Below, piece by piece: positions 49,214 to 61,517 of a stretch of DNA of 64,000 nucleotides (within the stretch, counting starts at the first letter, position 1; each line of letters opens with the position of its first letter). The DNA comes from Nyssa sinensis (taxonomy: Eukaryota; Streptophyta; Magnoliopsida; Cornales; Nyssaceae). Position numbers and translations under genes: made by a program. The notes under the pieces are model-generated. The model worked only from the letters and a program-made list of their open reading frames with translations. It had not been told where the DNA came from and did not search any database. The DNA lies in NCBI GenBank assembly GCA_008638375.1, contig CM018031.1:11681062-11745061 (forward strand). The letters are read 5' to 3'.

Positions 49214-52123
49214 GCTTTTATACTGTTGAACCATCCTGAATTTAAATGTCTGATTTAACATCTTCCATGAGCAGTGCGGATCAATATGGTAGCCGATTCA
49301 TTCAACAAAAGCTTGAAACAGCCACAACAGAGGAGAAAAATACCATTTTCCAGGAAATCATTCCCCATGCTCTAACTTTGATGACTGATGTGTTTGGTAA
49401 TTATGTGATCCAAAAGGTATCCAAAATTCTGACTCTATCGGCTTATAAAGTAATGCATGTACATGTGTACCAAAGGTCATGGCTGTGTTTTTGGGCTCCT
49501 TAGATGAATTTACATGAGTGATGATTGGTATTTTTTTTCAGTTCTTTGAGCATGGAATTGCATCCCAGAGAAGAGAATTAGCTAACAAGCTTTTTGGGAA
49601 TGTATTGACACTTAGCCTTCAAATGTATGGTTGTCGAGTGATCCAGAAGGTAACAGTAGTTTTTGAATACAGCTGTGTTTTGTTGCTGCTGTATGTCCTA
49701 TATCAATGATCAAACCTTTCATTTTCAATTCTGAACGTTACATTAGTTCATGTCTTCATATATATTTTTTGATTGGTAATTCATGTCTTCATATATGTAT
49801 CTCTTTCTTTTGTGATCTGCAAAAATGCTACAGAGACTTCACCTTCATCATCTCTAGATCTAATTTTGAACCATGTTCATGTGCTTCTGTATGGTTTTGA
49901 ATTTTATTTATTATTATTTTTATATGCATGTATAACACAACAGAATTTCAACTTCCTGATAACTTTAATAATTTTCATTCTCCAAAACAGTAGAATAATT
50001 CTTGCATTGTTGAATAGTCAGATTAGGAACTTCTTTCTTTTCGTGTTTGGGGAGAGATGGAAAAGAGAATCTTTTCTTCTTTTGTTGGACATCCTTCAAT
50101 AGTCTCTATGGCTGCTGAATTTCTTAATTCAAAAGTGGTTATCCTTGCCGCTATATGTTGGTTACCTAGTTATGATGTTATGCTATGAATAAGTGAGGTT
50201 AATTTGATAATTATTAGACGCCCATGCTCTTTATCAGTTCTTAAGAAATTACCATCGCTAATTGAACTGAGTTTTCATGATTTAATCAAGGGTTCTAACT
50301 GACTGTTATGGCGATGATACCTTGTTTTACAATTCAGGCAATAGAAGTTGTTGATCTGGACCAGAAGATTAAAATGGTCGAAGAGGTTGATGGTCATGTC
50401 ATGCGCTGTGTACGTGATCAAAATGGGAATCATGTCATCCAGAAGTGTATTGAATGCGTTCCTGAAGAATATATTCAATGCATTGTCTCAACTTTTTTTG
50501 ATCAAGTTGTGACCCTATCCACCCATCCATATGGGTGTCGCGTGATACAGGTTGAACATTGTTTATTAAATTATTTGTCTTCTTATGTTTTGGATTTTGA
50601 GTGTCCCGAAGGAAAGGAATAAGTGTATATTTTGTAATAGTGTTTTTCATGTGAACAGAGAGTACTGGAGCACTGTGGGGACCCAAAAACACAGAGTAAA
50701 GTGATGGACGAGATTCTAGGATCTGTTAGCATGTTGGCACAGGATCAGTATGGCAATTATGTTGTTCAGGTTTGTTACTTTTTCAGGAAGAAACCCACAT
50801 AGATCATGCGTGCCACTCTTTGTTAGGTAGTTATATATCAAGTATGGTTGTTAAAATCACGATGTGGACCATATGATCTTACGATCGAAAAATACCAGAT
50901 TGATTTGGATTGCACCTAATATTCCTATAGGGTAAAATCTTTGTGGAATCCATACAAGATCTCTAGGATTGTAGGATCCCAAGTTGACTCCTAATTCTAA
51001 ATACAACCTTGTAATATTATTCTTTTAAGCTTATTATTATTATTATTATTTTTTGATTAGTGACGGACAGATGCTCAAATAATATTATAAAACAAACACC
51101 AAGACTTACTTCGAATGACTCTTTCAATCTATACTTTAGATTAGTCAAGTGTTCTGGTAGTTAATTTAAGCGATTTAGCTCATCATTTTGACTAGTATGG
51201 GTCCAAACTTACCATTTGGTCGAAATTTTCTATAAGAATATTGCGTTAGGCCAATCAACTTCTTTCTCTTCCTCTCTTCCTTTTTAAAACTCAATAAGAT
51301 TACTTTAAATGAATTGATCACTTATCCAAACACGCCCTAATCAATGCTCCCCCACCCCCCCAACCCCCACAAAAAAAAACAAAACTATGTCATAGATTTT
51401 TCTAGTCTTTCATGGTTTCTTATGTAAATTTAATATTTCATGTAATTTTTCCTATATTTTTTCATGATTTTTTTTATAAGTGTATTTTTTTTTTCCACGA
51501 ATTTTAAGCTTATGCAGTGTAATTTTAAAAATCTTTGAGATGCACAAAGGTTAGTTGGTATTAGCTTTCTCATTTTGGAGAATCTTGCGATTATTGATTT
51601 AATCCTACAATCAATCTTGAAGATCAGTGTATAGTTACCACAATTCGTTCCTCCCCTAGTGAACTGCAAATTGGGATTTCACGATTCAAAACATGGATCA
51701 TTAGCGATTTACAACGCAATATTTAGCATTTCAATCTAAAATACCAAAAGTCTAAAAAAAAATCATACAAAATACACACATCATTAGAATTTTGTTTTAT
51801 AATGACTTAGATTCGTTGAAATCTTTCTGGTGTATATATATACATACATATATTATTACAAATACAATAAAAAAACATATCACGTTCCTAAATAAACGTA
51901 TTTCGTTCCAACAAAGCGATCCAAAGAAGCCTACTCCTAACGTACCACGTTCTATAACAAGTAACGATTGACATTCCCGTTCATGTTTCTTGTACCATAA
52001 CGATCCACGTATTCAGTACATTAATCCATTGGAGGATTCCAATTTCAACAACCTTGATATCAAGCTAGGCTGTTTCTTAGATGAACAGCTCCTGTTACTT
52101 TTCTTGATGACATCATGAGTTAG

Positions 52124-52166
<43 letters not shown>

Positions 52167-55100
52167 TCCCTAAAAAATTTCCCTGTCATAAAACCACAAG
52201 CAAGACTGGTAACTGGTAGCTTTGACCAAGCCTATACCTCAGTGGTTTGCATCCTAATCTCAATTTCAACGGGCCAATAAACACTCAACTTCCCTCTCCT
52301 CCCTGAAACCAAAGACACACAACCCCTCACATCACACAGACGTACACAAAGTACCCCTGGTTCCAAAGCAAATAAGCAGGAAATGGAGCCAATTTCCAAG
52401 CCAGGGCCCAGACAATGATCTGACTGACTTGGACCCCTGCTTAATAACTGCGTTGGGCATATAAAAAAGAAGTGGTTCAAAGCAGTCTTGAGAGGGTGAG
52501 TGCGCATGCATGTGTTTGTGCTTATGGTTTGATTGGTATGATTAGAAATAGTTGTTCATAGTCATAATCTTTCTTTGTTGTAATTAAACTTTGTTGCTTT
52601 AATTGAGGATTTGCAAGTGTTTGTTCTGCCTGTAATACATGTCATGGAGTCTTTGTGGTCGCTTCTTGTGTTGATCATTTGCATTTATTATAACAGCATG
52701 TACTAGAGCATGGGAAGCCACATGAACGTTCTGCAATAATCAAGGAATTAGCCGGGAAGATAGTTCAAATGAGCCAGCAGAAGTTTGCCTCCAATGTTGT
52801 GGAGAAGTGTTTAACTTTCGGTGGTCCCTCTGAACGTCAGCTCCTAGTGAATGAGATGCTTGGCTCTACTGATGAAAATGAGCCACTTCAGGTTTGTCAG
52901 ATCTCTAGTTGCTGTCTGTAAATTATATAAGAAATGGTTATTAATCCTCAAGGGACAACCTTCACTGATGATATTGGTGGCCTTTCATTTCCTCTCCTTT
53001 CTTTTCTTTCCTTGACTTTTATGTCACAGTAATGGTGTTGCAAGTTTCTGGACTGGTTTGGAAGCAGATAAGTTATCAAGTTGGGATAGGCCATGCCTTT
53101 TGTTTTCCTCCTTTTAAAAATGTTGTTTTATTCATATAAGCAAGTTGAGGCTTTTGCCGCCTAAAGCACTCAGTGTGGCCAGTTACACAATGCCAGGTAT
53201 TGTGTCCCTAGGAATGCCTGATGAATTTGAGGGAAAGTTATATTACCTTAGGCTTATGCTTTATATCCAGTATTTGAAAACTCCAAGTTGTGCATTTTCA
53301 TGCAGTTAGGCACCCAATAGTTATGACTTATGCCTATCAATACAACTTGCATTGGTATTGGTGATGGACATTGAGGGTTATCTACGGTTATACTAGTTTC
53401 TGGAGATAGTCTTTTTAATGTTTTCCTGATGGTCTGCTACCTAAAACCATCCTTATCAGTATGGTAATGACTGAAAAAGATATATATTATTTTTGTGTGG
53501 CACACTAATCATATTTTACTAATAGATAATATTAACATATTATAGGCATTCTACATATTTTGAGAGTCTGCCTGCTACTATGGTAGTGCCTAGGGTATCA
53601 GGTAAGTGACACATTAATGGTTTGGGCCACATTCTATGTAACTCCCCCACCACCACCCCGGGTTTCTCTTCCAAAAAAGAGAAGATATTGGAGAAAAGTT
53701 GTAGAAACTGAAATACCTTTTTGACTGTGCAAACATATATATATATTTTTTTTTTCCTTCTTTTATCACTTTTCATCTAAAACTCAGAAAGTATAGTGCG
53801 GCCTCTAATAGTTAATAAGAGGGACAATTTCTCCATTAAAAAAAATAAGTGTTAATTTTTCTGCCACTGTAATTTTTTATTTTTTACAGTTACACATCTG
53901 CAAGCACAAAAAATGATGATCCCACAGGCATCCTTTTCAGTGTACTGCTTACCTTTTTGTGAAAAGAACACATCCTACACCCACTTTAAGGAAAAAAGAA
54001 AAGAAGAGAGAAAAAAAGCTCATAATATCTTTTTATAAAAACTTTTTGAATAAATTTTAATGTTTTGTGAAGAAAAAAGTGCTACTGTCTACCTTAAGAT
54101 ACTGGGAAAAAAGACTCTTGGATGTTCCAAAATAGCGAATATTGATTTAATAAGTCAAACCATTACATATATGAATGATGATACTCGTGCATAAGTGTGT
54201 ACAAACATATGTAGGTGCATGTAATTTTTTCATTCTAATAACTAATAATCTTTTCTCAATAAGTAAGATACACTCTAATAATTAACAATACAATAGGATT
54301 TTTTACAATTTTATTGATTATTAAGTAATAAGATTATTAATTATCCACCATGAATCCAAATTGGTTCCTCAAAAAAGTATTAATTATTAGAACTATTAAC
54401 TTATTAAATATTAATTATTAGAGGTTTCATTATAAGAAAAGATTTTGTTGTTGAAACATAAATTAGATGGTTCTTTGTTGTGAGCATAATGGTTAGAGTA
54501 AATTGGGCTGTGCATGAGGCCAATCCATACTGTCCATCTGTGCTAATGGTCAAACCAGAGGCAGAGAGAGAGAGAGGTTGAAGACCCTTGTTTTTTTTTT
54601 CTTTTTTTTTTTTGGGGGGGGGGTGATAAGTCAGAGAGGTGTTTCACCATTTCCTATAATATTATGCTTAGGAAAGGCTCTCACATCATCCCTAACCTTT
54701 AAATTATTTTTTTTTTTGATAAGTAATAGTTGTATATATATGGAGCCCAAGATGGGCAACCAGGGCAAAACCTAACCTTTAAATTTTTCCTCCAAGCTCA
54801 GCTAAAATCCTCATTAAAAAAAAGCTCAGCTAAAATCTCCAGGTAGATTCTTAATATTCTCTGGCCTATCATTCATTGCTGTCTGTCAGTGTGGTTAGTG
54901 ATTGTAGTTCTGTTCCATTCGTCCATTCTTTTGACATCAAGTCCTTGTGATTTTGGACTACAAAGTTCTGCACAATAGCTGATATGTATTCTTTCAATGT
55001 AATAGCTTATCCAAAAAAAAGGGTTTATAGTCACTAGCTTTTAGCTTTGTGGTAATGATGGGGGAACATAAATATCTGCAGGGAGTTGTCCTTGAATTCT

Positions 55101-55881
55101 AGATATTTTTTGTCACTTCCTATTTTGGCCATATTTTTGGTGTTGTCTTTTAAATCTGTTGGATTTTTTACCAGCATCTAAACTTCAAACCTTATGTTGG
55201 TCCATTGATATGTAAGTTTCATAGAGCAAGGAAATAAGTACTCATGTTGGATTTTCTTCTTATTGTTATTGCTTTTGTTTCCAGGCAATGATGAAAGATC
55301 AGTTTGCAAATTATGTTGTACAAAAAGTACTGGAAACTTGTGATGATCAGCAACGTGAGCTAATCATGACCCGAATTAAGGTTCATTTGAACGCACTGAA
55401 GAAATACACTTATGGGAAGCATATTGTTGCTCGTGTTGAAAAACTTGTTGCTGCTGGAGGTGCTTGTTCTCCCTCTGTATTTTGTTCATGCAGACTTATT
55501 TTTTTTCTTGATCGGTATCATGCAAACTTTTTGTTTGTTATCTTTTCTGCCTTGACCCATATTGTATCCCGATGCCTCTTTCTTTCAGTAAATAACCTCA
55601 TGTTACAACACCATTTCTGGGGTGTTGTATGACATTTCATTTCTGGCAGTTTAACTTGACTAACCAACAGATTAAATAAATATCCCATGGCTGAAAATGC
55701 TTGTTAGAGAAACAGTAAACTTCATCAACTAATTGCTTCCTTCGCTTTAGATCCCCTTTCTTCTGATTATCCTTTTTAATAAATAAAATGATTCTTTCAA
55801 TACACTACTAGCTCTTTTAACTATTTATTTCATTTGTTTGCAGAAAGGAGAATTGCTGCTCAGACTCCAAACCCTGCTTAG
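43080..55881 (+). CDS. Pumilio-family RNA-binding protein (APUM1-4-like)
   Basis: Sequence-specific 3'-UTR binder that represses or destabilises mRNAs in the cytoplasm. Nine exons with GT-AG junctions: 43080-43724, 47580-49156, 49275-49416, 49542-49649, 50338-50550, 50659-50769, 52697-52891, 55285-55459, 55844-55881. Together 3204 nt, 1067 residues. The start gives [20 protein letters not shown], the conserved N terminus of plant Pumilio proteins. A Gly run follows near residue 75-80, then a long Ser/Asn-rich low-complexity region (plant NABP-type) to about 700. Eight PUM repeats follow. Recognition residues in order: SR..Q (747-751), NY..Q (783-787), CR..Q (819-823), NH..Q (855-859), CR..Q (891-895), NY..Q (928-932), SN..E (964-968), NY..Q (1006-1010). 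This is the complete canonical set. The protein ends [11 protein letters not shown]. Intron 1 is 3.9 kb, intron 6 1.9 kb, intron 7 2.4 kb. Confidence 0.96.
43725..47579 (+). other. Intron 1 of the Pumilio gene
   Basis: 3.86 kb with no recognisable gene. A 121-codon open frame at 45112-45477 has no domain I know. A partial tandem duplication lies at about 43836-44035. Confidence 0.8.
43836..44035. repeat. Tandem duplication in Pumilio intron 1
   Basis: ATAGTGGACAGTCTATTG ... TTCCCCATTGATCTTTGACA (to about 43920) is followed by ATAGTGGATGGTCTATTG ... and the same ending. The second copy is longer by a short insertion in the middle. Confidence 0.8.
49174..49208. repeat. TA microsatellite just after the exon 2 donor of the Pumilio gene
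   Basis: About 17 TA units starting some 17 nt downstream of the GT at 49157. Confidence 0.95.
50843..52056. mobile_element. hAT-like element inserted in Pumilio intron 6
   Basis: A perfect 8-bp direct repeat ATATCAAG flanks the element (50835-50842 and 52057-52064), the target-site size of hAT transposons. The left end TATGGTTGTTAAAATC and the right end read in reverse, CAAGGTTGTTGAAATT, share GGTTGTT-AAAT as an imperfect terminal inverted repeat. The interior (1.2 kb) has no coding capacity. It sits wholly within the intron, clear of both splice sites. Confidence 0.72.
52122..52167. repeat. TTA microsatellite in Pumilio intron 6
   Basis: About 15 TTA units, downstream of the hAT-like element. 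Confidence 0.95.
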
Positions 55882-57600
55882 TTGCCATAGGAAAGAAAGT
55901 TGTTGTACAGCTAACTGAGGCTAGTTTGAACTACCTCCCTCCCTCTATTTCTTCCGGTATCTAGTGCGATCTCCATCTTTAAGACAGGTGTGAGTGGAAA
56001 TAAAGTTGTTACTTGTACTAGAAATTGTACATTGTGTAGTTTAAGGTTCATACAAAGAATCAAGTAAGCCGAGGCTCAGATGTTGGGTACTCCTGACCTG
56101 ATGATGCCCCTGCAGAGAAGATAAAATGACGATACAAGTTTCAAGGGTGTAAAAATGAAAATCGGTGAGGTAGTTTATATTTAACGTGACTGTACAAATG
56201 TTGCCATGTGGAGAGTCGATATTTAGGCGAGGCTGGAATTTTTTTCATGTATGGTTTTGACAATTTTCTTATGTGGCTGAGTATTAATGTTTAGGTCTCT
56301 TTATTTGTCTATATCTTGGTATGTTGATTTTGTGGTTCCATTCATGCATTTGATTTGTTCTCTTATGTGGTGTGGCCAAGTTGATTTTCCCCCATAAATG
56401 TGTCCCTTGCCTGGATAGCTGTCAATTTCTGTTACAGATGAGATGGGTTATCTATATTACATTCCTTGTTCTAGGAAAAATATTTGAAAAAAATCAAATT
56501 TTGTGTAATTTTAACCCAAGCCAATTTGATTTTTGGCAATAAGCACTTGTCATTCTTCGTGGACATTACATGAGGCTTGTGGTTAATTTTACTTGTGTTT
56601 CCCAGGGCATATTTTGCTTGTAGGAGCTCAATTAGTTTGTGAATAGTGCTCTCTTATCTCTGACCATAATCTCCTCAACTAGTTATCAGGAGGTTGCGAA
56701 ATGATCCAAAAAGTCTATGCATTAATCTCTTTTAAATGTCTGTTGATTTAAATCAATATTTTAGACAATGTTTAAAATATTAGTCCTGTCCAGATGCTAC
56801 ATGGTTCAATCAAGATTAGTTCTTTAGAATGTTTTCAAAAACCTTGCCCGCTTGCTCGCTTGGGTGAATTAAGGCTAGTATTTTGTTTCTTGATCCTGGT
56901 TTCTTTCAAAATGGAAAGAACTCCAAAATGAAAAAAAAAAATCTTTAATAAGACTTGAAACACTACTGTGTCAGTATGTATTATAATAATATCATATTGC
57001 GTGTGTTATGACTCATTTTTTGGTAGGTTATGCACACCGTTATTGTGGTTTTCATGTTCCAAGTCCACTGAAAATAGAAAATCTATTCATCCTTAAATTC
57101 TCTCTTTACAGATTTTGCTGGCTTGGGCTTCGTATAAATCTGTATCATCTTCCTTGAGTGCAACCAGCAATTGATTACTGAGAAATGTTGCTTGAATAGT
57201 TGGAGTTTTCTTTTGCCATCATGGCTTTGCTACATTAATCACAGTTAAACTATTTGGCTGGTTGAAGAGTGCCTGCCTGATATCTTTCTTGCCGTAAAAC
57301 TAGTTTATAATATATATTTTTTGGTCTTCAGCTGAAATCTCATATAGCCAAATGAGACTTCAGCTCAAGACTAGTTTGCTCGAAACTAGTTTATAATATT
57401 TTTTAGTCTTGACCTCTCTTTCGAGGGCATAGGAAGTGGGGGTTAGTAGGGTTTAAATTACATTAACCCAGAGATTTTAAAAAGAAAAAGATTCGAGTCT
57501 GGACTTAATATAAGATTCGAGGGAAAAAAAAGATGATGCGTTCCATAACTTCCATAGGCTGCACAAGATGCATTTTCGGATTTTCCCTTGGACAAGACAT

Positions 57601-57601
<1 letters not shown>

Positions 57602-57640
<39 letters not shown>
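57602..57640. repeat. GA microsatellite
   Basis: About 19 GA units. Open frames on the minus strand through it are dipeptide-repeat artefacts. Confidence 0.95.
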
Positions 57641-57642
<2 letters not shown>

Positions 57643-58078
57643 AAATGAGCTGCATAGACTTGGTTTTGGACGGTTACAACTTCGAAAATAGAAAGTCTCA
57701 TCATCAACAACAATGAACAAACCTGGTTTGAAGTGTGCTTGGTTGAAATTTTCATCTTTAACAAGCATGAATGATTTTGATTTTTGCTAATGGAAATGTC
57801 ATTTGAGGATATAAGAAGTGATGAGGACAGACCTTTTCCAGAAGAATGGCTGCTCTAGGCACTTGTACATCGCTATGGCAAAAGTCATATTTGAGCTCTT
57901 GACAATACAAATACAGTTGATGATAATGTAAAAATAAACACCGCCTGTCTTTCCTGTTGAAGCTAGCTTTGCAATACTTTCCCCTAATCTCACTGGAGTG
58001 TTTAGCTCAGGAATTTGTACTTAAAAAAGTGCAATGAGACACAACATCAAAGTCATAACATTGATGTACCCTAATGTG

Positions 58079-58084
<6 letters not shown>

Positions 58085-58131
<47 letters not shown>
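58085..58131. repeat. CT microsatellite
   Basis: About 23 CT units. Confidence 0.95.
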
Positions 58132-58134
<3 letters not shown>

Positions 58135-59648
58135 ACGAGGACAAATCCCCTTATTTGTCTTCCGCGATATTGGGATTGATACATATTGCTATTTATAGTA
58201 GGACTGAGGGAAAAACTCCGGACACGGGCATTGACCTAACAACACACGGACTATTTAAATCACAGAGGATGCAACAACAGAGATTTTAACCCCCACGGTT
58301 CCACTAAATACTTGGACTTGGTACGTCAAGCACTCGAGGCTCGTCCTTCCTACTACTAAATCACTGCCCTTGTGGTCTTTCTCTCTCTCTGCCTGCTACA
58401 TTTTTTTTTTTTGGATACAAGCAACATAGGGAGGGGGATTCTAATACTATCTGCATGTGCCATATGCAGTGACTTAAACCGAAGGGGGGGGGGGGGGGTT
58501 GTTGGAGATGAATCTTTCATCTCGGATAGGCCAACTCGCCTCTCTCTACCTGCTACTTACCCAACTCCAAATTAAGCAAATCTGATGGGTGGAGCAACTG
58601 GGATGTCAAATATGTGAAGGTTAAATAAACTTGCATATGAAAATAGTGGCATACTGCAACTGACAGCAAAAGGTCAATAATATATCCACTAGATTAGAAT
58701 TATAACATGGTTTCATTGTGCCATTTGGCCCATTTCCCATCTAAAGTAGGCAAAGAACATATATTATTGACCTTTTGCTGCAATTTAACAACCAACCATT
58801 TTGATTTTAACAATTTCCCAATGTTTATCATTGTATGCTTTCACCATGACTTCTCTTCAAGAATCAGTGAGTAGGCTACAAGAAACTATTTTAAAAACCT
58901 GTTAACTAACTTGCTTAAAGTTAAATACACCATGAGGCATAGGAAATAAGAGGGTGAAGGAAAGAGAGGACCTTAGAAGGCTTTGTTTCACTTCAATATA
59001 ATATGTTTATGCACACAAAATCTATTTATTCTTCCACACAAAATCTCATTAATAGATCATTAGATCTAACCCAGCTCCCCCTTCTTTTCCATAGATATAT
59101 GTGTGTGTAGTGTGTGTGCACGACAAAGATAAAACCTTTTTTTTTTTTTCAGGGTTCCTTCTTATGTGAGAGAGCCGACTTGTGTGAGTTGTCATTGGGT
59201 GTAAATGAATTTTCGGATTTGAGTGTTTTACTTTTGTAATTTCTTCGATACATAATAAATTAATCATTGTTGTTCATGAACATAGGCATTTTGTCGGATA
59301 ACGTAAATCTTATATCTTATATGTCTTTGTTTGAGATCAATTCATTGTTTATTTTTATTACGTCCACACAACAAGGACACGCCATTTCTTTCCCTTAGGA
59401 ATCCAAGTAGGAGAGTTTGGAGTTGTAAATCAATCCAGACACATAATTTCTTTATCTTTTGATCAGTCATTACAAGGAATTAGAGATAAAAGGCTGTTAA
59501 TGCTCGTGTTAATTGAAGATTACAACATTCCGCAGCACTTCATCATTTCATAACAACATTTAAACAAAGAATAAGAAAACCCATTTTTTTAAACATGTCA
59601 AAGTTAAAGAGTTACAAAGGCAATGAGAAGCTTACATTTTGGTATGCA

Positions 59649-60305
59649 TTAATTCAAATAATCATCGTCATCATCCTCAAGCTTTTGTCCAAACCCTCTG
59701 GCCCCAGCTCTAGCTCTCACCTTCCTTTTCTTACCACTCTTCTTCTTCTTAGCTGCCTCTTCTTTCTCAAATTTCTCTTTCTCCCTCTTCTGCAAGAAAT
59801 CTGTCACCGCTATGTAGATAACCTGGGAGAACCCAAATCATCAGAAATTCGCAACCACCCAATTTCTAAAATAACAAATCTGTGTCATTCTTAACAAAAT
59901 CAAATTGATTTCAACAAAATAAAAAGAAAATCATGAAGGCTAATTTACCCCTATAGTGAGAATAGACAGGCCAATGAAAGCAATGAACAGCAGAATTGAG
60001 ATGATGTTGGAGCCATCATCACCACCAGTGGAAACTATCTGCTGGGAATTCTCAACTGGGTTTACGTCTGAAGGCAAATCATCTCCGGATATAGCAGAGA
60101 TTCTCCAAATTAGGTTGTTTTTATGAGAAATTTTACAGGGTGGGTTGTGAAAATGGATGGTTCTTCTTGAAGAAAGAATGGCTGGGGAGGAGAAGTATGA
60201 GGTAACAGAGAGAGATGAATTGTGGGTTTTAAGGGAACGATGAGGTTTTGAGTTGAAAATGGAGGAGAGAGGCGATGGAGATAAAGATAGAGATGTGGCA
60301 GCCAT
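59649..60305 (-). CDS. Plastid-targeted single-span membrane protein, function unknown
   Basis: Two exons on the minus strand: 59949-60305 and 59649-59822, junction GGG/GTAAAT...CCCAG/GTT. Together 176 residues. Residues 1 to about 65 are Ser/Thr-rich, nearly without acids and start MAATSLSLS, a chloroplast transit-peptide profile. One strong membrane segment at about 101-126 (IISILLFIAFIGLSILTIG, then VIYIAV across the junction). It is followed by a charged tail: KREKEKFEKEEAAKKKK, a basic RKVRARAGARGFGQK part and an acidic end EDDDDDYLN. I infer a plastid envelope or thylakoid protein with a charged domain on one side. I do not recognise a named family; the regular charge pattern and clean splice site argue it is a real gene. 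Confidence 0.8.
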
Positions 60306-61292
60306 GTTTCATCTGCTACCACTTCTCTCTGTGTCCAGTTACTCGAGTCCTAATCTCCAATACGGGCAATGCATACAAGGGATGTCTAAACTCTGAATTA
60401 CTGTTTTGAGTTATTGAAGAAGCCGTAGGCTGCTGACACCTGTCAGTTAGACATCATCTCCCAGAGAAAAAAGTGGAATTTTTATATGAACATTGGCCAA
60501 TCAGAAATTCACAATCCGGTCATTCAGATGAATTGTTTAATTTTACGGTATGCTGACTTAAATTTTTATCAAAAATATTTACATAATTGATGTAGTAATA
60601 TTGAAATTGTAATGGGTTTGATTTACAATACATGTTTGGATGGTTGGTGCGATTTTATAATGAGTGGTTTGGAATTCAAATAGGACTTTCATGGCATTTG
60701 AATATTTGTTTGGACCTTTTTGAAACAGTATTTGAGCATTTTCAAATTCAAACGTCTATTTCGAAAAAATGTCAATGATGAACTTTTTTTTAAACTTCTG
60801 CTTTAAACACGTTCATTTTTATTTATATAGCACATTCAATATTTTTAACAATTCATACAAACATTACAACATGCTTATATCATTTAAGTATGTTTCAAAT
60901 ACATTCATCTAAATATTCACATCTTAACTCAAATTTCACTTTTTTAAAATACACATTTTCTTAAACCACACTTTGTCATTGTTCATCCAAGTGAACACTC
61001 AATCCATTCAAGAATTGCTTGAAAAGAGTCATTGATGCTAGTGTTATTATCATTCAATTTTGACAATAAAAGTTAAAGACTCACATGAATCAAATAGTTA
61101 TACTCAAACTGCAGTGGCAATAACATAAAGCTATGATCTTACTACTTTTGCTTTCGTATAATAAGTGATTAGTCTCTCATCTAGACTTTATGGGAACATG
61201 GGTACAGATGCTTAATAGTTTTTCATCATAAGTCCACTTTCACGTATATGTTTTTGAGCTCAGGTCCTTTGTCGATGAGCTGGCAGATATTA
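60306..61292. other. Upstream region of the plastid protein gene and intergenic DNA
   Basis: A minus-strand TATAAAAA at about 60478-60487, some 175 bp before the ATG, could be its TATA box. The rest is AT-rich without a gene. Confidence 0.4.
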
Positions 61293-61517
61293 CTATTTTA
61301 CCCTTTTTTTCGATAGTGAAAGCATGAATATTGGCTGAGAATTACTTATCGCAAAGGCCTTCGTGACAATCTTTAGCAAGCTTTCCTCGCGTTTGCTTTT
61401 TCGGATCTCAACCATGTTGTCCTCTCTTCGTCTACGACTTTTCTTGGCAGCAACAACTACATACTTGTTCTGACGAACCTTGGTCCTCCCGCTCGATCTT
61501 AGCAACATGGCTATCAC
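61293..61517 (-). pseudogene. Importin-alpha fragment (IBB domain)
   Basis: A 74-codon open frame. Residues 4-49 match the N terminus of plant importin-alpha, the importin-beta-binding domain: LRSSGRTKVRQNKY, then RRRREDNMVEIRKSKREESL, which is nearly identical to the family. Likeness stops after LLK (61371); the second basic cluster (KKRREG in the family) and the Armadillo repeats are missing, and unrelated sequence leads to a stop at 61293. No other importin exon is visible in the last 2.5 kb or nearby. It looks like a partial gene copy; whether it is expressed is unknown. Confidence 0.82.

Larger units (their letters stand above)
55882..59648. other. Pumilio 3' UTR and intergenic region
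   Basis: The first 200-400 bp are probably 3' untranslated sequence; it contains TGTACATT at 56026-56033, one base from the Pumilio consensus. No further gene seen. GA and CT microsatellites and a G homopolymer near 58482-58498 are the only structure. Confidence 0.5.

Noticed and set aside
54230..54440. Possible MITE in Pumilio intron 7
   Set aside because: Inverted AATAATTA-type words are present, but in AT-rich DNA this is expected by chance. No ends or target duplication could be fixed.
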